A stretch of 64,000 nt of DNA from Jatrophihabitans_A sp035248685. GTDB lineage: Bacteria > Actinomycetota > Actinomycetes > Mycobacteriales > Jatrophihabitantaceae. The DNA is taken from the NCBI GenBank assembly GCA_035248685.1, contig DATFHF010000022.1:99771-163770 (forward strand), written 5' to 3'. The stretch's first letter is position 1. Every line of letters begins with the position of its first letter. Made by a program: the position numbers and the translations under genes. Below, piece after piece: positions 47,418 to 56,592 of the stretch. The notes beneath the pieces were generated by a model. It ran no database searches, was not told where the DNA came from, and saw nothing but the letters and a program-made list of their open reading frames with translations.

Positions 47418-48827
47418 CTATTCGCTGTGCGCGCCGGCGCGCACCGCCTCGGTCTCACCGATCCACACCGTCTTGGTGTTGCAGAACTCCCGGATGCCCT
47501 GCACCGACAGCTCCCGCCCGTACCCGGAGTTCTTCACGCCGCCGAAAGGCAGTTCGTTGAACGAGGTGGTCATGCCGTTGATGAACACCGCACCGGCGTC
47601 CAAGTCCCGGGCGAAGGCGGCCTGCTCGTCCGGGTCGGTGGTCCAGGCGTTGGAACCCAGGCCGAAGTCGGTGCTGTTGGCCAGCTCGATCGCCTCGGCG
47701 TAGGAGGACACCCGGTACAGCCCGGCCACCGGCCCGAAGACCTCCTCGGCATACATCTGCATTTGCGGCGCCAGGTCCGCCACCACGGTCGGTGGATACC
47801 ACCAGCCGGGCCGGTCGATCGGGTCACCGCCGCACAGCACCGAAGCGCCGTTCGCACGGGCGTCCTCGACCTGGGCCGCCACGTCGGCCCGGCCCTGCTC
47901 GGTGGCCAGCGGTCCGATGTCGGTGTCTTCGTCCATCGGGTCGCCGATCACCAGCCCGGACATCTGCTTGACGAATGCGGCGGCGAAGGCGTCATACACC
48001 TGTTCGTGCACGATGAACCGCTTGGCCGCGATGCAGGACTGCCCGTTGTTCTGGCAGCGCGCGGTGGTCGCGACCTGGGCCGCCCGGTCGATGTCGGCCG
48101 ACGGCATGACCACGAACGGGTCGGAGCCGCCGAGTTCCAGCACGGTCTTCTTGAGGTTCCGGCCGGCGATCGCGGCAATCGCCCGTCCCGCCCCCTCGCT
48201 ACCGGTCAAGGTGGCCGCCACCACCCGACGGTCGTCGAGCACCCGCTCGACCTGGTCCGAACCGATCAGCAGCGTTTGGAACGAGCCGTCCGGAAAGCCC
48301 GCCCGGCTGAACAGCTCCTGCATGTATAGCGCGGTCTGCGGGACGTTCGAGGCGTGCTTGAGCAGCCCGACGTTGCCGGCCATCAGGGCCGGCGCGGCGA
48401 ACCGCATTGCCTGCCACAGCGGGAAGTTCCACGGCATGACGGCCAGCACCGGGCCGAGCGGCTGGTACCGGACGTAGCTGCCGGTGGCGTTCACCGCACT
48501 CGGCTCCACCTGCTCGTCGGCGAGGAATCGCTCGGCATTGTCGGCATAAAACCGGCAGGCCTTGGCGCACTTGGCCACTTCGGCCTTGGCCGAGGCCAGC
48601 GTCTTGCCCATCTCGGTGGTCATGACCGCGCCCAGCTGATCGCGCTCGGCGTCCAGGATGTCGGCCGCGGCCCGCATCCACTGCGCGCGCTGGTCGAAAC
48701 CGGTCTTGCGCAACGTAATGAATCCGTCGGCCGCCGCCTTCAGTTTGGCGTCGATCTCCGACTCGGTCAGCGGCTCGAAGGTTCGCAGCACCTCGCCGGT
48801 GGCCGGATTGGTCGTCGCGATGGGCAT
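47418..48827 (-). CDS. Aldehyde dehydrogenase, succinate-semialdehyde dehydrogenase type
   Basis: 469 aa from ATG 48827. It opens IATTNPATGEVLRTFEPL, typical of GabD1-like enzymes. The Rossmann domain ends with LTGSEGAGRAIAAIAGRNL; catalytic Glu in VLELGGSDPFVVM; catalytic Cys in NNGQSCIAAKRFIVHE; and EEVFGPVAGLYRV and NELPFGGVKNSGYGRE near the end. NAD(P)-dependent oxidation of succinate semialdehyde to succinate is the likely reaction, but relatives act on other aldehydes. It converges with modC (2-nt gap). Confidence 0.9.
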   Translation of the reverse strand: MPIATTNPATGEVLRTFEPLTESEIDAKLKAAADGFITLRKTGFDQRAQWMRAAADILDAERDQLGAVMTTEMGKTLASAKAEVAKCAKACRFYADNAERFLADEQVEPSAVNATGSYVRYQPLGPVLAVMPWNFPLWQAMRFAAPALMAGNVGLLKHASNVPQTALYMQELFSRAGFPDGSFQTLLIGSDQVERVLDDRRVVAATLTGSEGAGRAIAAIAGRNLKKTVLELGGSDPFVVMPSADIDRAAQVATTARCQNNGQSCIAAKRFIVHEQVYDAFAAAFVKQMSGLVIGDPMDEDTDIGPLATEQGRADVAAQVEDARANGASVLCGGDPIDRPGWWYPPTVVADLAPQMQMYAEEVFGPVAGLYRVSSYAEAIELANSTDFGLGSNAWTTDPDEQAAFARDLDAGAVFINGMTTSFNELPFGGVKNSGYGRELSVQGIREFCNTKTVWIGETEAVRAGAHSE

Positions 48828-48900
48828 GGCGCAACTCCTTGCTCGAATCGGTGCCGTTGGACCGGTCCCACGGTAGTCCCGGTAGTCGCGCGGCTGCCGG

Positions 48901-50055
48901 TCATCGGGGCGGTGGGGTGGCCGACAGCCCGGTGCACTGGCGGACCCGGGCGAACTCGGCGTCGATCCGCTGGGCGTTGGCTCCGGTCGCCGGCGGTGAG
49001 ACGCCCTGATCGTCCAATTGAGATGGGATGAACGTGGCTGCTTGTACCCGGCCGTCGACGAAGTGCAGGGTCAGCACGCCGTTGTCGTCCTGGTCGTTGC
49101 CGAAGGACTTCCACCAGAAGTAGTTGCCCAACCCGTACGCGACGTAGCGGCCGTCCGGGCGCCAGCCGGCACCCTGCAGGACGTGCGCGTGGGTGCCGAT
49201 GATGGCATTCGCACCGGCCGCCGCCAGCGCGTCGGCGAGCGCCTCCTGGTCGCGGTTCGGGCAACTCTGGTACTCGGTGCCCCAGTGCAGGTAGGCGATC
49301 ACCACATCGACGTGTGCTCGGGCGGTGCGTACCGCGGCGATCAGCCGGTCAGAGTAGGCATTGGCGATGCCGGCGCTGGTGTCGGTGGCGGAGAAGTGCG
49401 CCAGCGTCTCGTCCTGCACCTGGCTGGCGGCCACGATCGCGATCCGGACGCCGTTCACGGTCCGGTAGTACGGTGCGTAGGCGGCCGCCGCGTTCGCCCC
49501 GATGCCGACCACCGGAAAGCCGGACCGGCGGATCGCGGCCAGGGTCTGGCTCAGGCCGGCGGCGCCGTAGTCGGCCCCGTGGTTGTTGGCCATGGTCACC
49601 ACGTCCACCCCGGCGTCGGCCAGCGCGGTGAATGCCGATGGCGGCGCCTGGAAGGTATAGCTCTTGATCTCGGGCCGCCCGCCCACCGCGATCGCGGTTT
49701 CCAGGTTGACCATGGTCAGATCGGCCCGGGCCAGCACCGGCGCGGAGGCGCCGAACGCGGTAGCCGGGTCGGCCGCCAGCCGCTGCGCGGTTCGGCCGGT
49801 GAAGTGGACGTCGCCGGCGAAGGCGATGGTGAACTGTCCGGCGGGTTCGGTGGGCGCCGCCGGCTTAGCCGGGGACGTCGGTGTGCCGGCGGCACTCGTG
49901 CTCGCGCTGTGGCTGGTGGTGCCCGAGCTGGCCGAACGGGTGCTGCTACCGTCCGCGCGATGTGCCTGGCAGGCCGGCAGTGCCAGCGCGCCGGCCAGGC
50001 CGAGCACGGCAATCAGGCGAGGACGGTGGGTGGCAGGCACCGCACTAGCATGCAT
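48901..50055 (-). CDS. CapA-family lipoprotein (metallophosphatase-like)
   Basis: 384 aa from ATG 50055. Lipobox LPAC (Cys29) after a hydrophobic segment, then a Ser/Thr/Pro-rich spacer (30-70). The CapA/PgsA fold shows FTIAFAGDVHFTGR, ADLTMVNLETAIA, GVDVVTMANNHGADYG, VVIAYLHWGTEYQ and IIGTHAHVLQG. Calcineurin-like metal residues are present. Relatives act in poly-gamma-glutamate or capsule synthesis; no capB/capC is nearby, so the role is open. Outer face of the membrane. Confidence 0.87.
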   Translation of the reverse strand: MHASAVPATHRPRLIAVLGLAGALALPACQAHRADGSSTRSASSGTTSHSASTSAAGTPTSPAKPAAPTEPAGQFTIAFAGDVHFTGRTAQRLAADPATAFGASAPVLARADLTMVNLETAIAVGGRPEIKSYTFQAPPSAFTALADAGVDVVTMANNHGADYGAAGLSQTLAAIRRSGFPVVGIGANAAAAYAPYYRTVNGVRIAIVAASQVQDETLAHFSATDTSAGIANAYSDRLIAAVRTARAHVDVVIAYLHWGTEYQSCPNRDQEALADALAAAGANAIIGTHAHVLQGAGWRPDGRYVAYGLGNYFWWKSFGNDQDDNGVLTLHFVDGRVQAATFIPSQLDDQGVSPPATGANAQRIDAEFARVRQCTGLSATPPPR

Positions 50056-50105
50056 GCTGGGCCGCGGATCGTCCGCAGTTCGGCCACAGTTGTTGAGGAG
50101 GGCTC

Positions 50106-50654
50106 GTGTCTGACGTCCCGGCCTACGAGTTCGCCGGGGTGCCGGACGCCTTCCAGCGGCTGTGGACACCGCACCGGATGGTCTACATCGGCGGTGAAGG
50201 CAAACCGGCCTCGGACGCCGAACAGCACTGCCCGTTCTGCGACGTGCCGGGCAGCCCCGACCGGGAACGGCTGATCGTGGCTCGCGGCACACTGGTGTAC
50301 GCGGTGCTCAACCTGTACCCGTACAACCCGGGCCACCTGATGCTGGTGCCCTACCGGCACATCGCCGACTACACCGAGCTGACCGCCGACGAGGCAGCCG
50401 AGCTGGCCTGCTTCACCCAGCGGTCGATGACCGTGCTGCGCGCCGCCGCCCGCCCGCAGGGCTTCAACCTGGGCATCAACCAGGGAGCGGTCGGCGGTGC
50501 CGGCATCGCCGCCCACCTGCACCAGCATGTGGTGCCGCGCTGGGGCGGCGACATGAACTTCATGCCGCTGATCGGGCAGACCCGGGTGCTGCCGCAGTTG
50601 CTGGCCGATACCCGGGACCTGCTCGCCAGCGTCTGGGACGACGCGACCGGCTAA
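50106..50654 (+). CDS. HIT-domain protein (Ap4A phosphorylase-like)
   Basis: 182 aa from GTG 50106, GAGGAGG upstream. HIT motif HLHQHVVPRW near 137-146, with CPFCDVPG near the N-terminus (CxxC, possible zinc) and LNLYPYNPGHLMLVPYRHIADY. Acts on dinucleoside polyphosphates or nucleotidyl adducts. In mycobacteria the HIT gene directly precedes pgsA-patA-pimA. Here that set starts about 4.4 kb further right, with unrelated genes between. Divergent from the CapA gene. Confidence 0.9.
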   Translation: MSDVPAYEFAGVPDAFQRLWTPHRMVYIGGEGKPASDAEQHCPFCDVPGSPDRERLIVARGTLVYAVLNLYPYNPGHLMLVPYRHIADYTELTADEAAELACFTQRSMTVLRAAARPQGFNLGINQGAVGGAGIAAHLHQHVVPRWGGDMNFMPLIGQTRVLPQLLADTRDLLASVWDDATG

Positions 50655-50738
50655 GCCGTCCAGTCGGTGTCGCCGGTTTCACATTTGCCGCCCAACTTGG
50701 GAGACACGGCGAGCCTGGCCGAGGCTTAGCCCGTCAGC

Positions 50739-51308
50739 TCACTGGCTGGGTTGGCTCGGTTCGCCTGGTTCGCTGAACCAACCCTGGGCAGCCTTGACCG
50801 CCACCGCAGCCACACCACCGAGCAGCAGCACCATTCCGAGCTTGCGCTTGCGGCTGCGCCGGGGCGGAGCGATCCGCTCACTAGCTTCGGCAAGCATGCC
50901 GGCCGCACCGGACCGGGCGTCCGTCAGCGCCCGCGAACCCCGCTTGCGGGCGGTGGCCTGAACCTCGGCCAACGCGTCGGCGCCCCGCTTGCCGGCCCGC
51001 TTGGCGAGCTTGCGGGCCTGCTTGCGCCGGAACTGCGCCTCGGCGACGGCCTGCGCGCGCCGGAACTCCGCCTCCGCCTTGGCCTGCCGGCGCCGCCGCT
51101 CGGCCTCGGCCTTGGCCTGCTTGCGCGCCCGGCGGCCGCGCGCGGCCAGCGCTTCGACGCCGGAACCGACCGCGTCGCTGACCGACTCAGCCACCGTCCG
51201 AGCCGAATCGGTCACCGTCGTGCCGGCCGTCCGGGCCGATTCGGTCACGGTCTGAACTGCGCCCTGAACTGCGTCGGAGACCTCTGATCGGGTATGTGTC
51301 CTGCTCAT
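50739..51308 (-). CDS. Lys/Arg/Ala-rich coiled-coil protein with a C-terminal membrane anchor
   Basis: 189 aa from ATG 51308. Residues 1-55 have 11-residue, apolipoprotein-like repeats (TVTESARTAGTTVTDSARTV). Residues 58-115 are a highly charged continuous helix (RKQAKAEAERRRRQAKAEAE). Residues 155-175 are a membrane helix (KLGMVLLLGGVAAVAVKAAQ). No family recognised. Could bind DNA, membranes or the nucleoid. The composition makes database hits unreliable. Confidence 0.65.
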   Translation of the reverse strand: MSRTHTRSEVSDAVQGAVQTVTESARTAGTTVTDSARTVAESVSDAVGSGVEALAARGRRARKQAKAEAERRRRQAKAEAEFRRAQAVAEAQFRRKQARKLAKRAGKRGADALAEVQATARKRGSRALTDARSGAAGMLAEASERIAPPRRSRKRKLGMVLLLGGVAAVAVKAAQGWFSEPGEPSQPSQ

Positions 51309-51439
51309 CCTGGACTCCTATCGGTAGGTCGGCGCCAGGGGGCACCTGGTTCTGAACCTACCCAATCGCCTGCCTAAGCGGTGCCGCCACTCCTCCACCC
51401 TGCGGGCTTTGCCCTATTTTGCGTTGCCCAGCCGAGGAA

Positions 51440-51486
51440 CCTTGATAGCTGCCGGCGCCATGACGACCGCGGGTTATGAAGATCGC
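51440..51486 (+). repeat. Degenerate copy of a dispersed intergenic element
   Basis: Ends in TTATGAAGATCGC (51474-51486), identical to 60677-60689, with GCCATG and a CGCG/CGCA motif 11-20 nt before in both. The left arm (CTTGATA) is imperfect. Lies in the 246-bp gap before the GNAT gene, which shows nothing else. Confidence 0.5.
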
Positions 51487-51554
51487 AAAAGTGCCGCCGC
51501 CGGCGCCGGCGATATTGGCTCGATCCGCCGGGACAGACCTGCCAGGCTGGGTAG

Positions 51555-52391
51555 ATGAACTGGTACACGACCGACGACCCGGAGCATTACGCCGACCAGG
51601 TGCTGCCGCTGCTGACCCGCCGACCGGTGCAGAACACCATCGCACTGACCGCACTGGACGCGCTGCGGGCCGGTTCGCACTTCGGCCCGGATAAGCCACT
51701 GTTGGCCTGGTACGACGATGCCGGGACGGTGACCGGCGCGGTGTCGATGACGCCGCCGTACGGGGTGCTGCTGAGCGAACTGCCGCCGGGCAGCGAGGTG
51801 GAGCTGGTCGAGCTGCTGCGCGAGAGCGGGCTCGCGATACCGGACGTGAACGGCACCCCGGCGGACGTCGACCGGTTTATCGAGCAGTGGCAGCCGGCCA
51901 GCACCGAGCTGCTGATGCGGCACCGGTTGTACGAGCTGGAGCGGTTAGCACCGCCGGCCGACCCGCCCGCCGGAACGGCCCGGCCGGCCGACCTGGCGGA
52001 GTTCGACCTGGTGATGGGTTGGATGACCGCCTTCCGGGCCGAGGTCGAGCCGTGGTCGACCAGCCCGCACGGCTCGATTTTCCGGCGCCGGATCGAGCTG
52101 GGCCTGATCTGGCTCTGGCTGGATCCGGCCGGTACACCGGTGTCGATGGCGGGGCGCAACCCGAATATCGCCGGCATGAGCCGGGTCGGACCGGTCTACA
52201 CCCCGCCGGCGGCGCGCCGGCACGGGTACGCCGCGGCCGTCACCCATGCCTGTACCCGGGACGCGCAGGAGCAGGGTGTCGAGCACGTGATCCTGTTCAC
52301 CGACGTGGCCAATCCGACCCCGAACGGCATCTACCAGCAGCTGGGCTACCGGCCGCTCGAGGACCGGATGATCCTGCGCTTCACCGGCTAG
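51555..52391 (+). CDS. GNAT N-acetyltransferase (two-lobed)
   Basis: 278 aa from ATG 51555. The C-terminal GNAT half shows SRVGPVYTPPAARRHGYAAA (acetyl-CoA loop AARRHGYA), then VILFTDVANPTPNGIYQQLGY, a common ending of this group. The N-terminal half is a degenerate repeat of the fold. Acceptor unknown. It converges on the EF-G2 gene. Confidence 0.86.
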   Translation: MNWYTTDDPEHYADQVLPLLTRRPVQNTIALTALDALRAGSHFGPDKPLLAWYDDAGTVTGAVSMTPPYGVLLSELPPGSEVELVELLRESGLAIPDVNGTPADVDRFIEQWQPASTELLMRHRLYELERLAPPADPPAGTARPADLAEFDLVMGWMTAFRAEVEPWSTSPHGSIFRRRIELGLIWLWLDPAGTPVSMAGRNPNIAGMSRVGPVYTPPAARRHGYAAAVTHACTRDAQEQGVEHVILFTDVANPTPNGIYQQLGYRPLEDRMILRFTG

Positions 52392-52413
52392 CCCCGCGTC
52401 CGGGCGAACCTGC

Positions 52414-54534
52414 CTACCCGAGCAGGGCGGTCGCCACCGCGGTCGGCGCCGGGTCGTGACGCAGGTAGCTGCGGGTGAAGCTGCCGGCCCCGCCGGTGAT
52501 CGAGCGCAGGGTCGCGGCATAGCGCAGCAGCTCCACCGCCGGCACCTCGGCGTGCACCACGCTGCGCCCCCGGCTGCGGGCGACCGCCCCGTCGCTCTCC
52601 AGCGGCTCGGTGCCGGTCACCCTGGCCCGCCGGCCGGACAGGTCCGACAGCACCGAGCCGATCTGGTCGTCGGACACCGTGACCTGCACCGCCTCGATCG
52701 GTTCCAGCAGCTGCACCGCGCCCTTGCTGGCGGCATCCTTGACCGCCAGTCCGCCGGCCACCTGGAACGCCGCGTCCGAGGAGTCGACGCTGTGTGCCTT
52801 GCCGTCCAGCAGCGTCACTCGAACGTCGGTGACCGGCACGGTGCCTACCACCCCCTGGTCGAGCTGGTGCCGCACGCCCTTCTCCACCGAGCCGATGAAG
52901 TTGCTCGGCACCGCGCCACCCACCACCTTGTCGAGGAACTCGACCCCGGATCCGCGCGGCAGCGGCTCCACCTCCACGTCGCAGACCGCGTACTGGCCGT
53001 GCCCGCCGGACTGCTTCACCAGCCGGCCGTGCCCGGCCGCCTTGGCGGTGAACGTGGCCAGCAGGCTGATCCGGACCGGTTCGGTCACCACCGCTGCGCT
53101 GGCCCGCAGCCTGGACATCACCACGTCGCCGTGTGCTTCGCCCAGGCACCAGAGCACCAGTTGCCCGGTGTTGGCGTTGCGCTCGATCCGCAGGGCGGGG
53201 TCGGCCGTGGACAGCCGTCCCAGCGCCTTGGCCAGCCCGTCCTCATCGTTGCGGGTGGCGGCCCGCACCGCGATCGGCAGCTGCGGCTCGGGCAGCTGCC
53301 AGGGCAGGATGGCCAGCGGTTGCCGCTGCTCGGACAGCGCATCGCCGGTCTCCGCGCTCACCAGCCGGGCCACCACGCACAGCTGCCCGGCGATCGCGGA
53401 GTCGATCGGGTTCAGCGCGGCGTCCATCAGGATCGCGGTCTTCTCGTCGTCGTCGTGATCCGGATGGCCGCGGTCGGCACCACCGTGACCGGACACGTGC
53501 AGCGCGGTGTCGGAGCGGATCGTCCCGGAGAACACCCGCACCAGCGACAACCGTCCCAGGTACGGGTCCACCCAGGTGCGCACCACCTCCGCGGCCAGCG
53601 GGCCGTCCGGGTCGCAGGTCAGCTCGGGGCCCGGACCGCCGATCGGCGTCCAGGCGGTCGGCAGTGGGCGCTCGGCCGGCGTCGGGAAACCCTGCACGAT
53701 CAGGGTCAGCAATTCGGTCAGGCCCTGGTCGGTGGCCGCACATACCGGTACCACCGGGTGGAAGTGCCCGCGGCCGACCGCGGTGTGCAGATCGGCCATC
53801 AGGGTGTCCGGGTCCAGGTCCTCACCGGACAGGTAGCGGTCGAGCAGCGTCTCGTCCTCGCTCTCGGCGATCACCGCCTCGACCAGCGCCACCCGCTCCG
53901 TCTCGTAGGTCGGATCGGTGGACGTGAGCAGCTCCACCAGCGGCCCGGTGCCACCGTCGGTGGGCAGGTAGAGCGGTAGCACCGCGTTGCCGTCCACACC
54001 GCCGAAGGCGTCCCGGCAGGCGGCCACGGTGTGCTCGAGATCGGCGCGCGGGACGTCCAGCCGGCTCACCACCACCGCTCGCGGGGTACCGAGTGCCGCG
54101 CACTCCTCCCACAGCGCCAGCGTGGTCTGGTCGATGTCCTCGGCGGCCGACACCACGAACAGCGCCGCGTCGGCCGCCCGCAAACCGGCCCGCAGTTCCG
54201 GGACGAAGTCGGCGAAGCCGGGGGTGTCCAGCAGGTTGATCACCACATCCTGGTAGACCAGCGGGCAGACCGACAGGAACACCGACCGCTGCTGCTCGAC
54301 CTCCACCGGGTCGGAGTCGGAGACCGTGCTGCCGTCCACCACGCTGCCCGCTCGACTGATCGCCCCGGTCGCGGCGAGCAGGTGTTCGACCAGGGTGGTC
54401 TTGCCAACCCCGCTGTGGCCGACCACCGCGACATTGCGCAACTGGTCACAGCTGCTCACGCTGACCGCTGGTAGCCGGGACCCGGACTTACTGCCAGCCT
54501 TGCCTGGCGCGCGTACCGACGTTTTGCTGGACAT
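52414..54534 (-). CDS. EF-G2, elongation factor G-like GTPase
   Basis: 706 aa from ATG 54534. P-loop GHSGVGKT at 39-46, DTPGFADF (G3) and SRLD in place of the usual NKxD (G4). All five EF-G domains follow (domain II FSGTIRSDTALH, domain IV GSGVEFLDKVVGGAVPSNFI). The disordered basic N-terminus and the G4 change fit the actinobacterial EF-G2 group (MSMEG_6535 type), which binds ribosomes and GTP but is reported not to drive normal elongation. Its job is unsettled; a stress or ribosome-rescue role has been proposed. Confidence 0.88.
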   Translation of the reverse strand: MSSKTSVRAPGKAGSKSGSRLPAVSVSSCDQLRNVAVVGHSGVGKTTLVEHLLAATGAISRAGSVVDGSTVSDSDPVEVEQQRSVFLSVCPLVYQDVVINLLDTPGFADFVPELRAGLRAADAALFVVSAAEDIDQTTLALWEECAALGTPRAVVVSRLDVPRADLEHTVAACRDAFGGVDGNAVLPLYLPTDGGTGPLVELLTSTDPTYETERVALVEAVIAESEDETLLDRYLSGEDLDPDTLMADLHTAVGRGHFHPVVPVCAATDQGLTELLTLIVQGFPTPAERPLPTAWTPIGGPGPELTCDPDGPLAAEVVRTWVDPYLGRLSLVRVFSGTIRSDTALHVSGHGGADRGHPDHDDDEKTAILMDAALNPIDSAIAGQLCVVARLVSAETGDALSEQRQPLAILPWQLPEPQLPIAVRAATRNDEDGLAKALGRLSTADPALRIERNANTGQLVLWCLGEAHGDVVMSRLRASAAVVTEPVRISLLATFTAKAAGHGRLVKQSGGHGQYAVCDVEVEPLPRGSGVEFLDKVVGGAVPSNFIGSVEKGVRHQLDQGVVGTVPVTDVRVTLLDGKAHSVDSSDAAFQVAGGLAVKDAASKGAVQLLEPIEAVQVTVSDDQIGSVLSDLSGRRARVTGTEPLESDGAVARSRGRSVVHAEVPAVELLRYAATLRSITGGAGSFTRSYLRHDPAPTAVATALLG

Positions 54535-54732
54535 GGCCGATCACCCCTTTTCCCGGGTGTCGCGGCCGGTGGGGATCGCCACCAGGTACGCCCTGCGCGA
54601 CTAGCAGGATCACCCGAATTGCTTGCCGCAGCCTCGTCGTCATTCGACACCCACCGGGCGCGCCTGGCAACCCTGCGGCTCGCCGTAGTCGATCTCCTTG
54701 CCAGACAGCGGTTGTCGGCGCACGATGAGCCC

Positions 54733-54939
54733 ATGGTCATCGGGTTGTTCTGGTTGGTGGGCTTGGCCGCCCTGTTCGGCTATGGGATCTGGATGCGGCG
54801 CGGCACCAGTGCCGGCTTGTCGGCTCGTGGCCTGGACCCGGCCCAGGCGGCCAAGCTGGGCTACCGCGGCCCGCAGCAGCGTGGCAGCTACGCGGTGCCG
54901 AAGATCCAAGCCGCGCAGCTTGATTGCCGGACCGACTAG
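54733..54939 (+). CDS. Small membrane protein, hypothetical
   Basis: 68 aa from ATG 54733. One membrane helix at 2-20 (VIGLFWLVGLAALFGYGIWM), then a basic, Gly/Ala-rich tail (RRGTSAGLSARGLDPAQAAK) ending with one Cys. No family known and no clear ribosome site, so it could be spurious, but helix and tail look protein-like. Confidence 0.45.
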   Translation: MVIGLFWLVGLAALFGYGIWMRRGTSAGLSARGLDPAQAAKLGYRGPQQRGSYAVPKIQAAQLDCRTD

Positions 54940-55009
54940 CTGAGCTGACCGGCAAGCCCGCACGGCCCGTCCGGGCCTGGACGAACTGCCCCGCCGCTAT
55001 CGTTGAGCG

Positions 55010-55621
55010 GTGCTGAACCTGCTGCGCGTCCCGATCGGCAAGGCGATCACCCCGCTCGCCCGATCGCTGACCCGGGTCGGCATTACCCCGGATCTGATCA
55101 CGATCACCGGCACCCTCGGCGCCACCGCCGCCGCGCTGATCTGCTACCCGAGGGGCGACTTCTTCGTCGGCACCCTGTTCATCTGGGGCTTCGTGATGCT
55201 GGACATGGTGGACGGCGCGGTGGCCCGGGTCAGCGGTCGGACCAGCCGGTTCGGCGCGGTGCTGGACTCCAGCTGTGACCGGGTCGCCGACGCGGCGGTG
55301 TTCAGCGCGCTCGCCTGGTGGTTCGCCCGGCAGGACCAGCCGGCGCTGCTGGCGGCCACCCTGCTCTGCCTGGTGCTCGGCTCGCTGACGTCCTATATCA
55401 AGGCGCGCGCCGAGGGCGCCGGCTTCACCTGCAACGTCGGCGTGGCCGAGCGCACCGAGCGGTTGATCATCGTGCTGGTGGGCACCGGCCTGACCGGCCA
55501 GCCGATCAACTGGCCGTACGCCCAGGCGATCGCGCTCTGGCTGCTGGTGGCGGCCTCGACCATTACCGTGGCGCAGCGGTTCACCACCGTCTGGCAACAG
55601 GCCAAGGTGCCGGTGCCGTGA
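55010..55621 (+). CDS. pgsA: Phosphatidylinositol phosphate synthase (CDP-alcohol phosphatidyltransferase)
   Basis: 203 aa from GTG 55010. TATCGT (54998-55003) 6 nt upstream suggests a leaderless start. The signature D-x2-DG-x2-AR-x8-G-x3-D-x3-D is complete: Asp65, Asp68-Gly69, Ala72-Arg73, Gly82, Asp86, Asp90. Six membrane helices. In actinomycetes it joins CDP-diacylglycerol and inositol-1-phosphate to give PIP, the precursor of phosphatidylinositol and its mannosides. Followed by the PatA-like and PimA genes in overlapping frames (GTGA, then TGATG). Confidence 0.93.
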   Translation: MLNLLRVPIGKAITPLARSLTRVGITPDLITITGTLGATAAALICYPRGDFFVGTLFIWGFVMLDMVDGAVARVSGRTSRFGAVLDSSCDRVADAAVFSALAWWFARQDQPALLAATLLCLVLGSLTSYIKARAEGAGFTCNVGVAERTERLIIVLVGTGLTGQPINWPYAQAIALWLLVAASTITVAQRFTTVWQQAKVPVP

Positions 55622-56592
55622 AAAGTTGGCTGCGGTCGGCTGCCGAGCACCGGCTCCGGGAGACCGCCGGTGCGCTGAGCAGCGCCACCTTCACCCTCGG
55701 CTGGCGGGTGGTGCGCGCGGTACCGGAACCCGGCGCGGCCTGGTTGTTCGCCCGCGGCGCGGACCTGGCGGCGTACCGGCAGGGCGATTCCTACCAGCAG
55801 CTCAAGGCGAATCTGAACCGGGTCACCGGCCGGCGGCTGACGCCCGAGCAGTTGGACGAACTGGCGCGCCGTTCGCTGCACTCCTATGCCCGGTACTGGA
55901 TGGAGACCTTCCGGTTGCCGAGCATGGATGTCACCGACACCCTGGCGCGGGCGCACACCGACGGCTGGCAGCACGTGCAGACCGCGGTGGACGCCGGCCG
56001 GGGCGCGGTGCTGGCCCTGCCGCACAGCGGCAACTGGGACGTGGCCGGGCTGTGGTTGGTGCAGCAGGGCTATCCGTTCAGCACGGTGGCCGAGCGGTTG
56101 CGGCCGGAGTCGCTGTTCGACCAGTTCGTCGCCTACCGCGAGGGGTTGGGGATGCGGGTGGTGCCGTTGACCGGCGGTGACCGGCCGCCGATGCAGGTGC
56201 TCACCGAGCGGCTGCGCGCCGGCGAGGTGGTCTGCCTGGTTGCCGACCGGGACCTGTCCCGCAACGGCGTCGAAGTGGAGTTCTTCGACGAGCCGACCAG
56301 GATGCCGGCCGGCCCGGCACTGCTGGCGGCCACCACCGGCGCCACCCTGCTGCCGATCCACCTGCACTACACCGAGCACGGTTGGGGGCAGTGGGTCGGA
56401 CCGCCGATCGAGCTCGGCACCGGCCGGCTGCGCGAGCGGGTGCAACGGGCCACCCAGGCGCTGGCCGACGTCTTCGCCGAGCGGATCGCACTGCACCCGG
56501 CGGACTGGCACATGCTCCAGCCGCTGTGGCTGGCCGACCTCGACCAGGACCGGCTGAGGGCAGTCGAACCGGTCGCCGACCTGCCGGCGTGA
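55618..56592 (+). CDS. Phosphatidylinositol mannoside acyltransferase (PatA-like)
   Basis: 324 aa, GTG 55618 overlapping the stop of the PIP synthase. LpxL/HtrB acyltransferase family: the catalytic HX4D is in LPHSGNWDVAG (His near 135), with VCLVADRDLSRNGVEVEFF and the GPALLAATTGATLLPIHL region. It adds a fatty acid to the 6-position of mannose on PIM1/PIM2 at the cytoplasmic face. Its context between PIP synthase and PimA makes the assignment firm. Confidence 0.92.
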   Translation: MKSWLRSAAEHRLRETAGALSSATFTLGWRVVRAVPEPGAAWLFARGADLAAYRQGDSYQQLKANLNRVTGRRLTPEQLDELARRSLHSYARYWMETFRLPSMDVTDTLARAHTDGWQHVQTAVDAGRGAVLALPHSGNWDVAGLWLVQQGYPFSTVAERLRPESLFDQFVAYREGLGMRVVPLTGGDRPPMQVLTERLRAGEVVCLVADRDLSRNGVEVEFFDEPTRMPAGPALLAATTGATLLPIHLHYTEHGWGQWVGPPIELGTGRLRERVQRATQALADVFAERIALHPADWHMLQPLWLADLDQDRLRAVEPVADLPA

